Both the position numbers and the translations under genes were made by a program. Below the pieces are notes generated by a model. The model saw only the letters and a program-made list of their open reading frames with translations. It ran no database searches and had not been told where the DNA came from. Of a stretch of 51,095 bases of DNA, positions 1 through 8,559 are shown piece by piece (within the stretch, counting starts at the first letter, position 1; each line of letters begins with the position of its first letter). The stretch comes from Synechococcus sp. AG-683-C23. GTDB taxonomy: Bacteria; Cyanobacteriota; Cyanobacteriia; PCC-6307; Cyanobiaceae. Where the stretch lies: contig QCVD01000015.1 of the NCBI GenBank assembly GCA_003208835.1, positions 1-51,095 on the forward strand, read 5' to 3'.

Positions 1-412
1 CGGGTTGCAAGGATTGAATCCAGGTTTGCAGCGATAGAACGGGATTTGGCAACCAGTGCAGGGCAAAGCTGGAGCTCAGCAATTGAGGCTGTTTGGGCCA
101 TAGCGGCAACCCCCGGCTGAGGTCCCACTGCAGAGTTGTGGCACTGGGTGGTTGTTGTTGCAGCATCGCTGCACTGCCATCCACGCGCACAACGGACTGT
201 CCCGGATGGGTGGCCTCTAGGGCGTCGGCCAGTCGTCCCGTTCCACTCCCCAAATCCACCCACAATCCCCTGGGAATCAATAAATGGCGGCAATGGCCAG
301 CGAGTCGCCAGGCCATCCCCTCTTGCAGGCGTGCTGCGCTGTTGTATCGATCGGCAGCGCCACTGAATTGCTTCAGGACGTCGTCTGGCGCGATCACAGG
401 CTTTCGATCCAT
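1..412 (-). CDS. bioC: BioC-type malonyl-ACP O-methyltransferase (partial, C-terminus beyond window)
   Basis: A reading frame starts at 412 on the minus strand and stays open to the window edge, giving about 137 N-terminal residues. SAM-dependent methyltransferase motif I is visible (VDLGSGTGRLADAL), followed by the acidic end of strand 2 (VRVDGS) and a later SSFALHWLPN segment typical of BioC. BioC methylates malonyl-ACP so that the fatty-acid machinery can build the pimeloyl chain of biotin. The start overlaps the 3' end of the upstream hydrolase gene by 19 bases, and bioF lies before that, so the three appear to be one biotin operon. The methyltransferase fold is clear; the BioC name rests mainly on context. 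Confidence 0.85.
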   Translation of the reverse strand, partial: MDRKPVIAPDDVLKQFSGAADRYNSAARLQEGMAWRLAGHCRHLLIPRGLWVDLGSGTGRLADALEATHPGQSVVRVDGSAAMLQQQPPSATTLQWDLSRGLPLWPKQPQLLSSSFALHWLPNPVLSLQTWIQSLQP

Positions 413-1083
413 CTCTCCACCACCGTCAATACCTCAGTGGTGATCAAGGCATGTCCCCAATCGGGACCTCGATGGATGCGCTCCACTTGGCTGCCAAGCT
501 GGTCGAGCAGTTGCTGGTGGCAGCTGGGTTGCACGACCGCATCTTGCTCGCCCTGAATCACCAGAACGCGGGCCTTGGAAGGCCATCCCCGAGGGAGGGT
601 TCGACATGTTTCCAGCAAGATCAGGTCGTCATCGAGTCGTTGCCGTCCTTCAGCAGAGATGGCCTTCAGCAGCGGCGAAGGAGGGCAAGCGCTCAGCGGG
701 AGTGGCTGAGTGGCCCGTTGAAAGAAACGCTCCAACATGGGCCCCTCCCCCTCCGTGCCAAGGGCTGAACGCATGCGTTTCAGGCCAGTTTGCGTCGAGC
801 GACCCTTGCGTCCTTCGGGTACGAAAGCCGAGAAACACCCCAGCAAAACCACAGCTGTTGCGTCTTGGAGGAGAGGCGATGGCAGGAGATGCAGCCCGAG
901 GGAATGGGCAATCACAACGCGGGGACCGGCTTGATCGGTCCAACTCGGCTGTAGCGATGCGCTGTTTCCATAGCCCCGTTCAACGACCTGCATCGGCCAC
1001 TGCCGTTGCTCCATCAGGTGCTGCCAGTACGTCCATTGTTTGGCATGCCCTGCCCATCCATGCACTGCGAGGATCTGTGTCAT
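394..1083 (-). CDS. BioH-like alpha/beta hydrolase
   Basis: A 229-residue alpha/beta hydrolase. It has the N-terminal VHGWAG oxyanion-type loop, a nucleophile elbow (IAHSLGLHLL, Ser about residue 61), an acid in the VIQGEQDAVV segment and a late His (DWGHAL). It lies between bioF and bioC: its start overlaps the bioF stop by four bases (ATGA) and its end overlaps bioC. Family knowledge suggests it removes the methyl ester from pimeloyl-ACP methyl ester, the BioH role. The elbow is S-L-G rather than the more common S-M-G or S-W-G, so a BioG- or BioK-like analogue is also possible. Function is inferred from neighbourhood. Confidence 0.8.
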   Translation of the reverse strand: MTQILAVHGWAGHAKQWTYWQHLMEQRQWPMQVVERGYGNSASLQPSWTDQAGPRVVIAHSLGLHLLPSPLLQDATAVVLLGCFSAFVPEGRKGRSTQTGLKRMRSALGTEGEGPMLERFFQRATQPLPLSACPPSPLLKAISAEGRQRLDDDLILLETCRTLPRGWPSKARVLVIQGEQDAVVQPSCHQQLLDQLGSQVERIHRGPDWGHALITTEVLTVVERWIESL

Positions 1084-2225
1084 CCGGCAGCCAGGGCCCT
1101 GAGCAGCAGCTCCAAGCTGTCATCCGGTAGGTCGTTGCGAAGCACCAGGCGAAGCCGGGAGGTGCCTTCCGGAACGGTGGGTGGTCGAATCGCGATGCTG
1201 AGCAGTCCGTGTTGCTCGAGTTGTTGCTGGTAATCGAGGGCCGCCTGATCACTGTTCAGCAGCAGGGGCAAGACGGGCCCGACACCGGCCGGACGCTGCC
1301 ATCCAGCCAATGCGAGGGCGGTTCGCCAGGCGTCGGACCGTTGGATCAATGTTGGTCCCCACTGAGGGTTCGCTTTTATCAGATCGAGGGCGGCCTGGGC
1401 ACCAGCCACTAAGGGTGGAGCCAAGGCCGTGGTGTAGCGAAATGCACCGCTGGTTTGCAGCAACCGTTCTCCCATGGCGGCATCACCCGCCAGAAATGCA
1501 CCGCCGCTGCCGAAGGCTTTGCCGAATGTGCCGCTGATCAGATGAACCGGATTATCGACCTCCCAACACAGCCCACGGCCCCCTGGGCCCAATACACCAA
1601 GACCATGGGCCTCATCCACCAACAGTTGAGCGCCATGCCGTACGCATAGCGCTGCCATGGCCTTCAGATCAGGACTGGTCCCTTCCATGCTGAACAAGCT
1701 TTCGCTGATCACCACTGGCGCCGTGTTGTTTTGAGTCAGCCGTTGAAGCCGACGCTCGAGATCCTCAAGATCGTTGTGGGCGAAGCGCTGCAGCCGTGCA
1801 CCGCTGGCGCTGATGCCCACGAGCAATGAATAGTGAATCAGCCGATCAGCCAACACCGTGGTGTGGCGTTCTGCGAGGGCTGCGACCGCAGCGATGTTGG
1901 CTTGAAAGCCACTGGGAAACAGAAACACGTGGTCGCGTCCGAGCCATTCGCCGAGTTCCGACTCCAAACGGGTGTGCCGTGGACGCGTCCCTGTAACTAA
2001 GCGCGATCCGCCTGCTCCAACACCGTCGACATCAAGGGCGATGGCCGCGGCTTCAATCACGGCTGGATGACGAGCTAGGCCGAGATAATCATTGCTAGCC
2101 AGATCCCTGAGCACCTGTTGACCCCTGGTGCTGCCCTTGAGTTCCCATGGCTGATCCCCCGGCTGCCAGCTGCGCAAAGACCGGCGTCGGTTGGGTTCAA
2201 CGGAGCTGATTGGCTCGCTGGTCAT
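1080..2225 (-). CDS. bioF: 8-amino-7-oxononanoate synthase
   Basis: A 381-residue fold-type I PLP enzyme of the alpha-oxoamine synthase family. It condenses pimeloyl-ACP (or CoA) with alanine in biotin synthesis. Visible motifs are NDYLGLARHP near the N-terminus, GAGGSRLVTG, DEAHGLGVLG (PLP-binding Asp and His) and GTFGKAFGSGGAF with the Schiff-base lysine. Length matches the family. It is the first gene of a minus-strand run with the BioH-like gene and bioC. The start at 2225 is 42 bases from the start of the divergent transporter gene, so the two promoters must share that gap or reach into the coding regions. Confidence 0.93.
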   Translation of the reverse strand: MTSEPISSVEPNRRRSLRSWQPGDQPWELKGSTRGQQVLRDLASNDYLGLARHPAVIEAAAIALDVDGVGAGGSRLVTGTRPRHTRLESELGEWLGRDHVFLFPSGFQANIAAVAALAERHTTVLADRLIHYSLLVGISASGARLQRFAHNDLEDLERRLQRLTQNNTAPVVISESLFSMEGTSPDLKAMAALCVRHGAQLLVDEAHGLGVLGPGGRGLCWEVDNPVHLISGTFGKAFGSGGAFLAGDAAMGERLLQTSGAFRYTTALAPPLVAGAQAALDLIKANPQWGPTLIQRSDAWRTALALAGWQRPAGVGPVLPLLLNSDQAALDYQQQLEQHGLLSIAIRPPTVPEGTSRLRLVLRNDLPDDSLELLLRALAAG

Positions 2226-2267
2226 TCCATCAGTCTGAATAAGGATGGTTCAAGGTTTGGTTCAGCG

Positions 2268-3203
2268 ATGAAGTCCGAGCGTTTCACCCTTCTCTTTCCT
2301 CTCTGGACGCTGATGGGGGCGTTGTTAGCCCTCCTTTATCCACAACTGTTTACGTGGTTTAAGGGCGACCTCATCACCTTGGGCCTTGGGGTGATCATGT
2401 TGGGGATGGGGCTCGGACTCACTCCTCAAGACTTTGTACGGGTTGGACAGCGTCCCCGTCCCGTTGTGATCGGGGTTGTGGCGCAGTTCATCGTGATGCC
2501 TTCGATTGCGGCCCTTTTGGCCTTTGCTTTGCATCTCTCGCCGCCCTTGGCGGTGGGCTTGATTTTGGTGGGGTGTTGTCCGGGTGGGACGGCAAGCAAT
2601 GTTGTGGCATTGATTGGTCGCGCCGATGTGGCCTTGTCCGTGGTGATGACCACGGTGAGCACCCTGGTGGCGGTGGTACTCACACCCCAACTCACATCGT
2701 TATTGGCCAGTCAGTACGTGCCCATTGATGGGGGCTTGTTGCTGATCAAAGTGCTGCAAGTGGTGCTGTTCCCTGTTGCCTTGGGTGTTCTGCTGAAACA
2801 GGGTCTGCCGCGAGTGGCGAGTCGGGTGGAGCCGGTGATGGCACCGTTGGCCGTGGTTGCCATCGTGATGATTGTGGCGAGCATTGTTGGGAGCCAAGCC
2901 ACGGTTTTGCAACAACAGGGGCCAAGGTTGTTTCTGGCCTGTGTTTTGTTGCATGGCGCTGGCTTTCTACTGGGTTGGCTGGCGCCCCGTTTGGCGGGTG
3001 AAGGGGTCCTTGTTCAACGCACCATCAGCATTGAAGTGGGTATGCAGAATTCGGGGCTAGCAGTGGTGCTAGCCCGTAGCGGTGGATTTTCCAGTCCAAT
3101 CACCGCGCTGCCAGGGGCCATTTCCGCGGTGATTCATTGCCTGATTGGCAGTGCTTTGGCCGCTCTCTGGCGACAGCAAAACCGTCGCGAAGCCAAGACC
3201 TAA
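2268..3203 (+). CDS. BASS/SBF-type sodium-dependent transporter
   Basis: A 311-residue, very hydrophobic protein of the bile acid:sodium symporter (BASS/SBF) family. About nine to ten membrane segments can be traced. The family signature is seen in GVIMLGMGLGLTPQDF, in VGCCPGGTASNV (the crossover region) and in EVGMQNSGLAVVLA. The methionine at 2268 is chosen because the protein then begins just before the first membrane helix and clears the divergent bioF; a longer frame back to 2118 would overlap bioF by over 100 bases. The substrate is unknown; relatives move pyruvate, glycolate, pantoate or sulfur-containing anions with sodium. Confidence 0.9.
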   Translation: MKSERFTLLFPLWTLMGALLALLYPQLFTWFKGDLITLGLGVIMLGMGLGLTPQDFVRVGQRPRPVVIGVVAQFIVMPSIAALLAFALHLSPPLAVGLILVGCCPGGTASNVVALIGRADVALSVVMTTVSTLVAVVLTPQLTSLLASQYVPIDGGLLLIKVLQVVLFPVALGVLLKQGLPRVASRVEPVMAPLAVVAIVMIVASIVGSQATVLQQQGPRLFLACVLLHGAGFLLGWLAPRLAGEGVLVQRTISIEVGMQNSGLAVVLARSGGFSSPITALPGAISAVIHCLIGSALAALWRQQNRREAKT

Positions 3204-3463
3204 GTGCTGGGTTGACGTTGGCAATGCAGTTGTGTCAGCAATCGCGCTGCAAGTCCCCGTGAAATACGTCGCGCCACGAGCAGGTCGCAAATCCACTCAA
3301 ATAAGGGTGGTGCCTCGTTCACCCCTCTGAGCCGTTGCTCGAGAGCCTCCAATTCCTCCGCATGCCGACAACCGCGTAGGGCATCGATCAAGGTGTCCTC
3401 TGAAGGAAGGGTCTGTAAAAGCTGACTGGTGGCCACAGCGTTGCGCCGGAATGTCTCAGTCAT
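3200..3463 (-). CDS. Small conserved hypothetical protein
   Basis: An 87-residue, largely helical, charged protein with no signal peptide or membrane segment. It has a leucine-rich N-terminal helix, a central Glu-rich helix (AEELEALEQRLRG) and an Arg-rich end (ARRISRGLAARLL). It is convergent with the transporter and shares four bases with that gene's stop region. Amino-acid composition and coding style look genuine. I do not recognise a characterised family and assign no function. Confidence 0.6.
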   Translation of the reverse strand: MTETFRRNAVATSQLLQTLPSEDTLIDALRGCRHAEELEALEQRLRGVNEAPPLFEWICDLLVARRISRGLAARLLTQLHCQRQPST

Positions 3464-3542
3464 GGCACCGATGCGGAGCTCCTGTCATCACCCTCATCAC
3501 AAAACCAATTGTTTTTGCTATGAAGCTTGAGGCTTTCTCATC

Positions 3543-3569
3543 CAACCCAAGCTGTCTCAGCCTGGGTTG
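3543..3569. promoter_or_regulatory. Inverted repeat in a divergent intergenic region
   Basis: Perfect 7-base arms CAACCCA (3543-3549) and TGGGTTG (3563-3569) are separated by 13 bases. The element lies in the roughly 210-base gap between the minus-strand small gene starting at 3463 and the helicase starting at 3673. No T-tract follows on either strand, so it does not look like a terminator. An operator, a 5'-leader hairpin or a small RNA are possible. Confidence 0.3.
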
Positions 3570-3672
3570 TTGTGGTCCAGTTGGGGTCGTGGATTTTGAG
3601 TTCTTCAGCGAACCGTCGGGATTAAGGCGCGATGTCACGAGGCTCGGTGGCGATGCTCCCTAAGATCTGAAG

Positions 3673-6453
3673 ATGTCAAAAGCTCAGTCGGAACCTTCAA
3701 CTCAGGCGTCCGATGCTGCAGCTTCAAGGTCGGGGCTTGATCCAACCCAATGCTTCGCGTTCCCACTGGATGACTTTCAGTTAGAGGCCATCGATGCGTT
3801 GAACCAAGGGCACTCAGTTGTGGTGAGTGCCCCCACCGGATCGGGCAAAACCTTGGTGGGTGAATACGCGATTTATCGGGCCCTTGCCCATGGTCAAAAA
3901 GTTTTTTATACGACGCCTCTTAAGGCACTTTCTAATCAGAAACTTCGTGATTTTCGTGAGGAGTTTGGCGACGAGAACGTTGGTTTGTTGACCGGTGATT
4001 TGAGTGTGAATCGGGATGCATCAATCGTGGTGATGACCACGGAAATCTTCCGGAACATGCTCTATGCCGAGGCCGATAAGCATGACGATCCACTCGCTGA
4101 TGTGGAAGCGGTGGTGCTGGATGAATGTCACTATATGAATGATTCCCAGCGAGGCACCGTTTGGGAGGAATCAATCATTCATTGCCCGCCTCCCATTCAA
4201 CTCGTTGCCTTGTCGGCCACCGTGGCCAATGCGGGCCAACTAACCGATTGGATTGAAAAAGTGCATGGGCCCACAACGCTGATCGTCAGCGATCACCGGC
4301 CCGTGCCGCTGCAGTTCAGCTTCTGTAGCGCCAAAGGATTGCATCCCCTGCTGAATGAGGCGGGCACCGGTTTGCATCCCAATTGCAAAGTTTGGCGGGC
4401 TCCGAAGGGACAAAAGCGAAAGGGGCGCAGTAATAAGCCACCTCAGCCAGAAGCTCCACCGATCAGTTTCGTTGTGGCGCAGATGGCGCAACGCGACATG
4501 TTGCCGGCGATCTATTTCATCTTTAGCCGCCGAAATTGCGACAAATCGGTTCGGGATTTGGGTGCTCAATGCCTTGTTTCCCAAGACGAACAGGCACGCA
4601 TCCATACTCGGCTTGCGGCCTACAGCGCAGCCAACCCAGAGGCGGTGCGCGATGGCATCCATGCCGATGCCCTGATGCGAGGGATTGCGGCACACCATGC
4701 GGGGGTGTTGCCCGCTTGGAAGGAGCTGATTGAGGAACTGTTTCAGCAGGGGTTAGTCAAGGTGGTGTTCGCCACTGAAACCCTTGCTGCGGGGATCAAT
4801 ATGCCGGCTCGGAGCACCGTGATTGCGTCGTTGTCGAAGCGAACGGAACGGGGCCATCGTCCGCTGATGGGGAGTGAGTTTTTGCAGATGGCCGGCCGCG
4901 CCGGTCGCCGTGGCTTGGATTCCCAGGGATATGTCGTTACGGTTCAAAGCCGGTTTGAGGGGGTTAGGGAAGCAGGGCAGTTGGCCACCAGTCCGGCCGA
5001 CCCGTTGGTGAGTCAGTTCACCCCCAGTTACGGAATGGTGCTCAATCTCCTGCAGCGGCACAGCCTTGATAAGGCCAGGGAGTTAGTGCAACGCAGCTTT
5101 GGTCGTTATCTCGCAGGTTTAGACCTGGTTGATGACGAAGAGGTGCTCTCCCAGTTGCGGCTACAGCTCAGCCAGCTGGATGGGGTTGCCGGTGATGTTC
5201 CTTGGGAAGATTTTGAAGACTATGAAAAAGACCGCGGACGTCTGCGAGAAGAGCGCCGTTTGCTGAGGATTCTTCAGCAACAAGCGGAGGAGACCCTCGC
5301 CAACGAGCTCACTCAGGCGTTGCAATTCGCCAGCAACGGGGCCTTGGTGAGTTTGAAGTCACCCCAGCTTCGCGGACGGGTCACCCCGGCAGTGATTGTT
5401 GAAAAGGTGAATGGCCCAGGCCAATTCCCGCGATTGCTCTGTCTCACGGATGACAACGTTTGGGTGTTGTTGCCTTGTCAGGGCGTCGTCAGTCTTCATG
5501 CCGAACTGAGCTGCCTACTGGTGGATGGCGTGGATCCTCCGGTGTTGCAGCGGTCGGGTGAGATCCGCCATGGGGATCAAGCCAGTGGACAGCTCGCTTT
5601 GGCTGTGGCTCATATGGCCCAACGCCATGACATGACAACCCCTCAATACGACCTGGAGGGCGAGGTGCTTACCCAAGCCCGTGTGGTGCAGCAGCTGGAG
5701 TCACAGTTAGAGCAGCATCCCGCCCACCGATGGGGTGACCGCAAGCAACTCAAAAAACACCGTCGTCGCATGGAGGAGTTGGAGCACGAAATCGCTGATG
5801 GGCAGCGGCTACTTCATCACCGTTCCAATCGTCATTGGGACATGTTTTTGGCGTTGAAGGAAATCCTTCAACAATTTGGCTGTCTGGATGATCTCTATCC
5901 CACGGAAGTTGGACGCACCGTGGCGGCCTTGCGTGGTGACAACGAGCTATGGCTTGGCCTTGCTCTGATGAGTGGACATTTGGATGAGCTTGATCCGCCC
6001 AACCTGGCTGCCGTGTTTGAGGCGATCAGCACCGAGGTGAATCGACCGGATCTCTGGAGTGGCTTCCCACCCTCTGGTCCCGCGGAAGAGGCGTTGCAGG
6101 ATTTATCCGGGTTGCGTCGAGAGTTGCTCCGCGCGCAAGAGCGGGCCAGTGTTGTGGTCCCGGCATGGTGGGAGCCCGATTTGATGGGCCTTGTGGAGGC
6201 CTGGGCGAAGGGAACATCCTGGAGTGATTTGATCGCCAACACCTCCTTAGATGAAGGGGATGTGGTGCGGATTATGCGGAGAACGGTTGATCTTCTCGCC
6301 CAGGTGCCCTATTGCGAAGCGATTAGTGAGCAGTTGCGGAGCCATGCCAAGCAAGCGCTGAAGGCGATTAATCGTTTCCCCGTGGCTGAGCTCGAGGCGC
6401 CCCTCGCGGGAGTGGCTGGAGAACTTAACCCGGCGACAGAGCGAGCATCCTGA
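3673..6453 (+). CDS. Ski2/Mtr4-type superfamily II RNA helicase
   Basis: A 926-residue DExH-box helicase. Motif I is APTGSGKTLVGEY, motif Ia/Ib TTPLKALSNQKL, motif II LDECHYMND, motif III ALSATVANA and motif VI QMAGRAGRRGLD. The C-terminal half has the arch-like and DSHCT-type helical region of the Ski2/Mtr4/ISE2 group, with a helical end rich in Leu and Glu. Such enzymes unwind RNA for exosome- or PNPase-type decay; the chloroplast relative ISE2 acts in RNA processing. Cyanobacteria usually carry one such gene of about this length. It is convergent with fumC, with only two bases between the stop codons. The exact RNA substrate is unknown. Confidence 0.92.
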   Translation: MSKAQSEPSTQASDAAASRSGLDPTQCFAFPLDDFQLEAIDALNQGHSVVVSAPTGSGKTLVGEYAIYRALAHGQKVFYTTPLKALSNQKLRDFREEFGDENVGLLTGDLSVNRDASIVVMTTEIFRNMLYAEADKHDDPLADVEAVVLDECHYMNDSQRGTVWEESIIHCPPPIQLVALSATVANAGQLTDWIEKVHGPTTLIVSDHRPVPLQFSFCSAKGLHPLLNEAGTGLHPNCKVWRAPKGQKRKGRSNKPPQPEAPPISFVVAQMAQRDMLPAIYFIFSRRNCDKSVRDLGAQCLVSQDEQARIHTRLAAYSAANPEAVRDGIHADALMRGIAAHHAGVLPAWKELIEELFQQGLVKVVFATETLAAGINMPARSTVIASLSKRTERGHRPLMGSEFLQMAGRAGRRGLDSQGYVVTVQSRFEGVREAGQLATSPADPLVSQFTPSYGMVLNLLQRHSLDKARELVQRSFGRYLAGLDLVDDEEVLSQLRLQLSQLDGVAGDVPWEDFEDYEKDRGRLREERRLLRILQQQAEETLANELTQALQFASNGALVSLKSPQLRGRVTPAVIVEKVNGPGQFPRLLCLTDDNVWVLLPCQGVVSLHAELSCLLVDGVDPPVLQRSGEIRHGDQASGQLALAVAHMAQRHDMTTPQYDLEGEVLTQARVVQQLESQLEQHPAHRWGDRKQLKKHRRRMEELEHEIADGQRLLHHRSNRHWDMFLALKEILQQFGCLDDLYPTEVGRTVAALRGDNELWLGLALMSGHLDELDPPNLAAVFEAISTEVNRPDLWSGFPPSGPAEEALQDLSGLRRELLRAQERASVVVPAWWEPDLMGLVEAWAKGTSWSDLIANTSLDEGDVVRIMRRTVDLLAQVPYCEAISEQLRSHAKQALKAINRFPVAELEAPLAGVAGELNPATERAS

Positions 6454-6455
6454 CG

Positions 6456-7853
6456 TTATTGGTGAGGCGTGGACATCTTGATGGGGTCTACCAATTGATC
6501 GAAATCAGAGGTGCTGATGTGCCCCAGGTCCAAGGCTGCTTCTTTCAATGTCAATCCCTGCTCGTGGGCATGTTGTGCGATGGCGCTGGCTTTTTCGTAC
6601 CCGATACGAGGCGTTAGAGCCGTCACGAGCATGAGTGATCGGTCAACAAACGCTTGGATTTGCTGCCGGTTGGGTTCAAGCCCGTCCACCAAATTCTGGC
6701 GAAAGCTGTTGATTGCATCGCTGAGCAGGCGAATGGATTGGAGGATGTTGAATCCAATCAGTGGTTTGAACACATTCATCTGCAAGTGACCCCCAGCTCC
6801 AGCGGCAGCAACCGCCGCATCCATTCCGATGACTTGAGTGCACACCATGGCCATGGCCTCGCATTGTGTGGGGTTGATTTTTCCCGGCATGATCGAACTT
6901 CCTGGTTCGTTAGCAGGCAATTGCAATTCCCCGAGTCCTGCCCGTGGTCCGCACCCCAGCAGTCGAATGTCATTGGAGATGCGCAACATTGCTACCGCCA
7001 ATCCACGCAGTTGCCCCATGGCATGAACCAGGGAGTCGTGGCCTGCCATGACGGCAAACAGATTGTCCGCGGGTCGAAATGCTAAACCGGTGGCGCTACA
7101 AAGCTCCTTCGCCACATCAGTGCTGAAGCCTTTGGGAGCATTCAATCCTGTCCCTACTGCTGTCCCCCCCAAAGGCAGTGATGCCAATGGGGTGAGACTG
7201 TCTTCAATCCACGAACGGCAGAGCTTGAGCTGATCGCGCCAGGCTGAAACTTCATCTCCAAGGCGCAGGGGCACCGCATCTTGAAGGTGCGTTCGGCCAA
7301 TCTTGATGATCGGAAACCAAGCCTCGGCCTTGATATCCAAGGCTTCAATCAGAGCTTGAACAGCTGGGAGAAGAGAACTGGTGAGCTGCTGCGTCGCTGC
7401 TATGTGGATCGCTGCAGGAAAAACATCGTTGGTGGATTGTGAACGATTCACATGATCATTGGGATGAACCGGCTGATGGCTACCAAGGGGTGTCCCTTCG
7501 CGAAGGGACACCAGGTTGCTGATCACCTCGTTCACGTTCATGTTCGTTTGGGTGCCACTCCCTGTTTGCCAGACCTTGAGGGGAAATTGATCGTCATGTT
7601 GTCCCCTAGCAATGGCATTTGCCGCGGAGATGATCTTGTCGGCGAGCTCTTGGTTGAGCACCCCATGACGAGCATTCACGGCTGCACAGCCCTGTTTAAT
7701 CAATGCCAACGCATGGATCAGTTCAACGGGAATGCGCTCATTACTGATCGCAAAATTGCGGATTGCTCGTTCCGTCTGAGCACCCCAAAGGGCTTCGTCA
7801 CTGACCTCTACAGGACCAAGGCTGTCATGCTCGGTTCGGAACGATCGGGTCAT
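6456..7853 (-). CDS. fumC: Fumarate hydratase, class II
   Basis: A 465-residue member of the fumarase/aspartase superfamily that interconverts fumarate and malate in the TCA pathway. The diagnostic loop GSSIMPGKINPTQCEA carries the catalytic serine. Also visible are TGSGTQTNMNVNEV, the Asn/His substrate region (VHPNDHVNRSQSTND) and GRTHLQDA. Length and N-terminus (RTEHDSLGPVEV) fit class II fumarase and not the iron-sulfur class I enzymes. It is transcribed away from the DUF1997 gene, with about 80 bases between them. Confidence 0.95.
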   Translation of the reverse strand: MTRSFRTEHDSLGPVEVSDEALWGAQTERAIRNFAISNERIPVELIHALALIKQGCAAVNARHGVLNQELADKIISAANAIARGQHDDQFPLKVWQTGSGTQTNMNVNEVISNLVSLREGTPLGSHQPVHPNDHVNRSQSTNDVFPAAIHIAATQQLTSSLLPAVQALIEALDIKAEAWFPIIKIGRTHLQDAVPLRLGDEVSAWRDQLKLCRSWIEDSLTPLASLPLGGTAVGTGLNAPKGFSTDVAKELCSATGLAFRPADNLFAVMAGHDSLVHAMGQLRGLAVAMLRISNDIRLLGCGPRAGLGELQLPANEPGSSIMPGKINPTQCEAMAMVCTQVIGMDAAVAAAGAGGHLQMNVFKPLIGFNILQSIRLLSDAINSFRQNLVDGLEPNRQQIQAFVDRSLMLVTALTPRIGYEKASAIAQHAHEQGLTLKEAALDLGHISTSDFDQLVDPIKMSTPHQ

Positions 7854-7890
7854 TAGGGCTTCCCGGGCTGTTCATGGAGATCCTGATCAT

Positions 7891-7918
7891 CCATGATTAC
7901 GCCATGGAGTGATCATGG
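7891..7918. promoter_or_regulatory. Inverted repeat between fumC and the DUF1997 gene
   Basis: CCATGAT (7891-7897) and ATCATGG (7912-7918) form 7-base arms around a 14-base centre, in the 80-base divergent promoter region of fumC and the DUF1997 gene. It is a candidate operator; no known binding site is recognised. Confidence 0.2.
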
Positions 7919-7933
7919 TCTTCAATCGCTTCA

Positions 7934-8473
7934 TTGATTCCCTTCTGCTTCTGGCTGTTGAAGGTTCACCGCTGTCATCGCCTTGATCTTGATCTTCCCG
8001 GAGGAACGGTGTGTCAACTCGAGGCGTATCTCTCTGACCCAGCTCGCCCCCTCAAAGCACTCCTCAATCGCAAGAAAGTTAACCAGTTAGCCGGTGGTCG
8101 TTTTCATTACGTTTCAAGGCCATATTCCTTGCTGATGTTTCGACTTCAACCGGAAGTGGTGTTTCGAGCAGGTTGGACTGAATCTACGTTGAAGATCGAA
8201 TTTGAGGATTGCACTATTCGAGGACTAGGTAAACTGGATTCATTGGTGTTGTTTTGCTGCAGTGCCAGGATTTCTGCCAAGGATAATCATTTAGTTGCGG
8301 AGGCTGATATGAGTCTTGAGTTGAAATCAGAATCTTCAATGATCTTGATGCCAAGTAGCTTCTCGATAGCCATGGGAGAGAAAGCCTTAGGATTGATATC
8401 CGAACGTCTCGAAAGACGCTGTCGTGCAGGTTTAGTGAGGAGTGCAGAAAAATGGGTGCTTGACACTCGATGA
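7934..8473 (+). CDS. DUF1997 family protein
   Basis: A protein of up to 179 residues similar to the cyanobacterial and plastid DUF1997 family: a mostly beta domain with an early 'YLSDPARPLKALL' segment and an 'EFEDCTIRGLG' segment. There is no signal peptide or catalytic motif. The first ten or so residues (MIPFCFWLLK) look unlike family starts, so a later alternative initiation codon is plausible. It precedes the capsule export genes but shows no sign of belonging to them. Function unknown. Confidence 0.75.
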   Translation: MIPFCFWLLKVHRCHRLDLDLPGGTVCQLEAYLSDPARPLKALLNRKKVNQLAGGRFHYVSRPYSLLMFRLQPEVVFRAGWTESTLKIEFEDCTIRGLGKLDSLVLFCCSARISAKDNHLVAEADMSLELKSESSMILMPSSFSIAMGEKALGLISERLERRCRAGLVRSAEKWVLDTR

Positions 8474-8559
8474 AATTAATCGGGAATTGAAATCCATATC
8501 AACTATAAATCATGCTCAAGTGCTGATACAATAGAAAAATGTTCCTTTAAAACGCTTTC

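Noticed and set aside
93-443. A 116-codon plus-strand frame at the start of the window
   Set aside because: It is antisense to bioC and the end of the BioH-like gene, which have clear family motifs. Its product is Arg/Ser/Pro-rich, typical of a shadow frame.
590-610. GGTTCGAC resembling a tRNA T-loop
   Set aside because: It is inside the BioH-like gene, with no acceptor stem, anticodon arm or CCA-proximal pairing around it.
4240-4698. A 152-codon minus-strand frame within the helicase gene
   Set aside because: It is antisense to conserved helicase motifs and has no family likeness.
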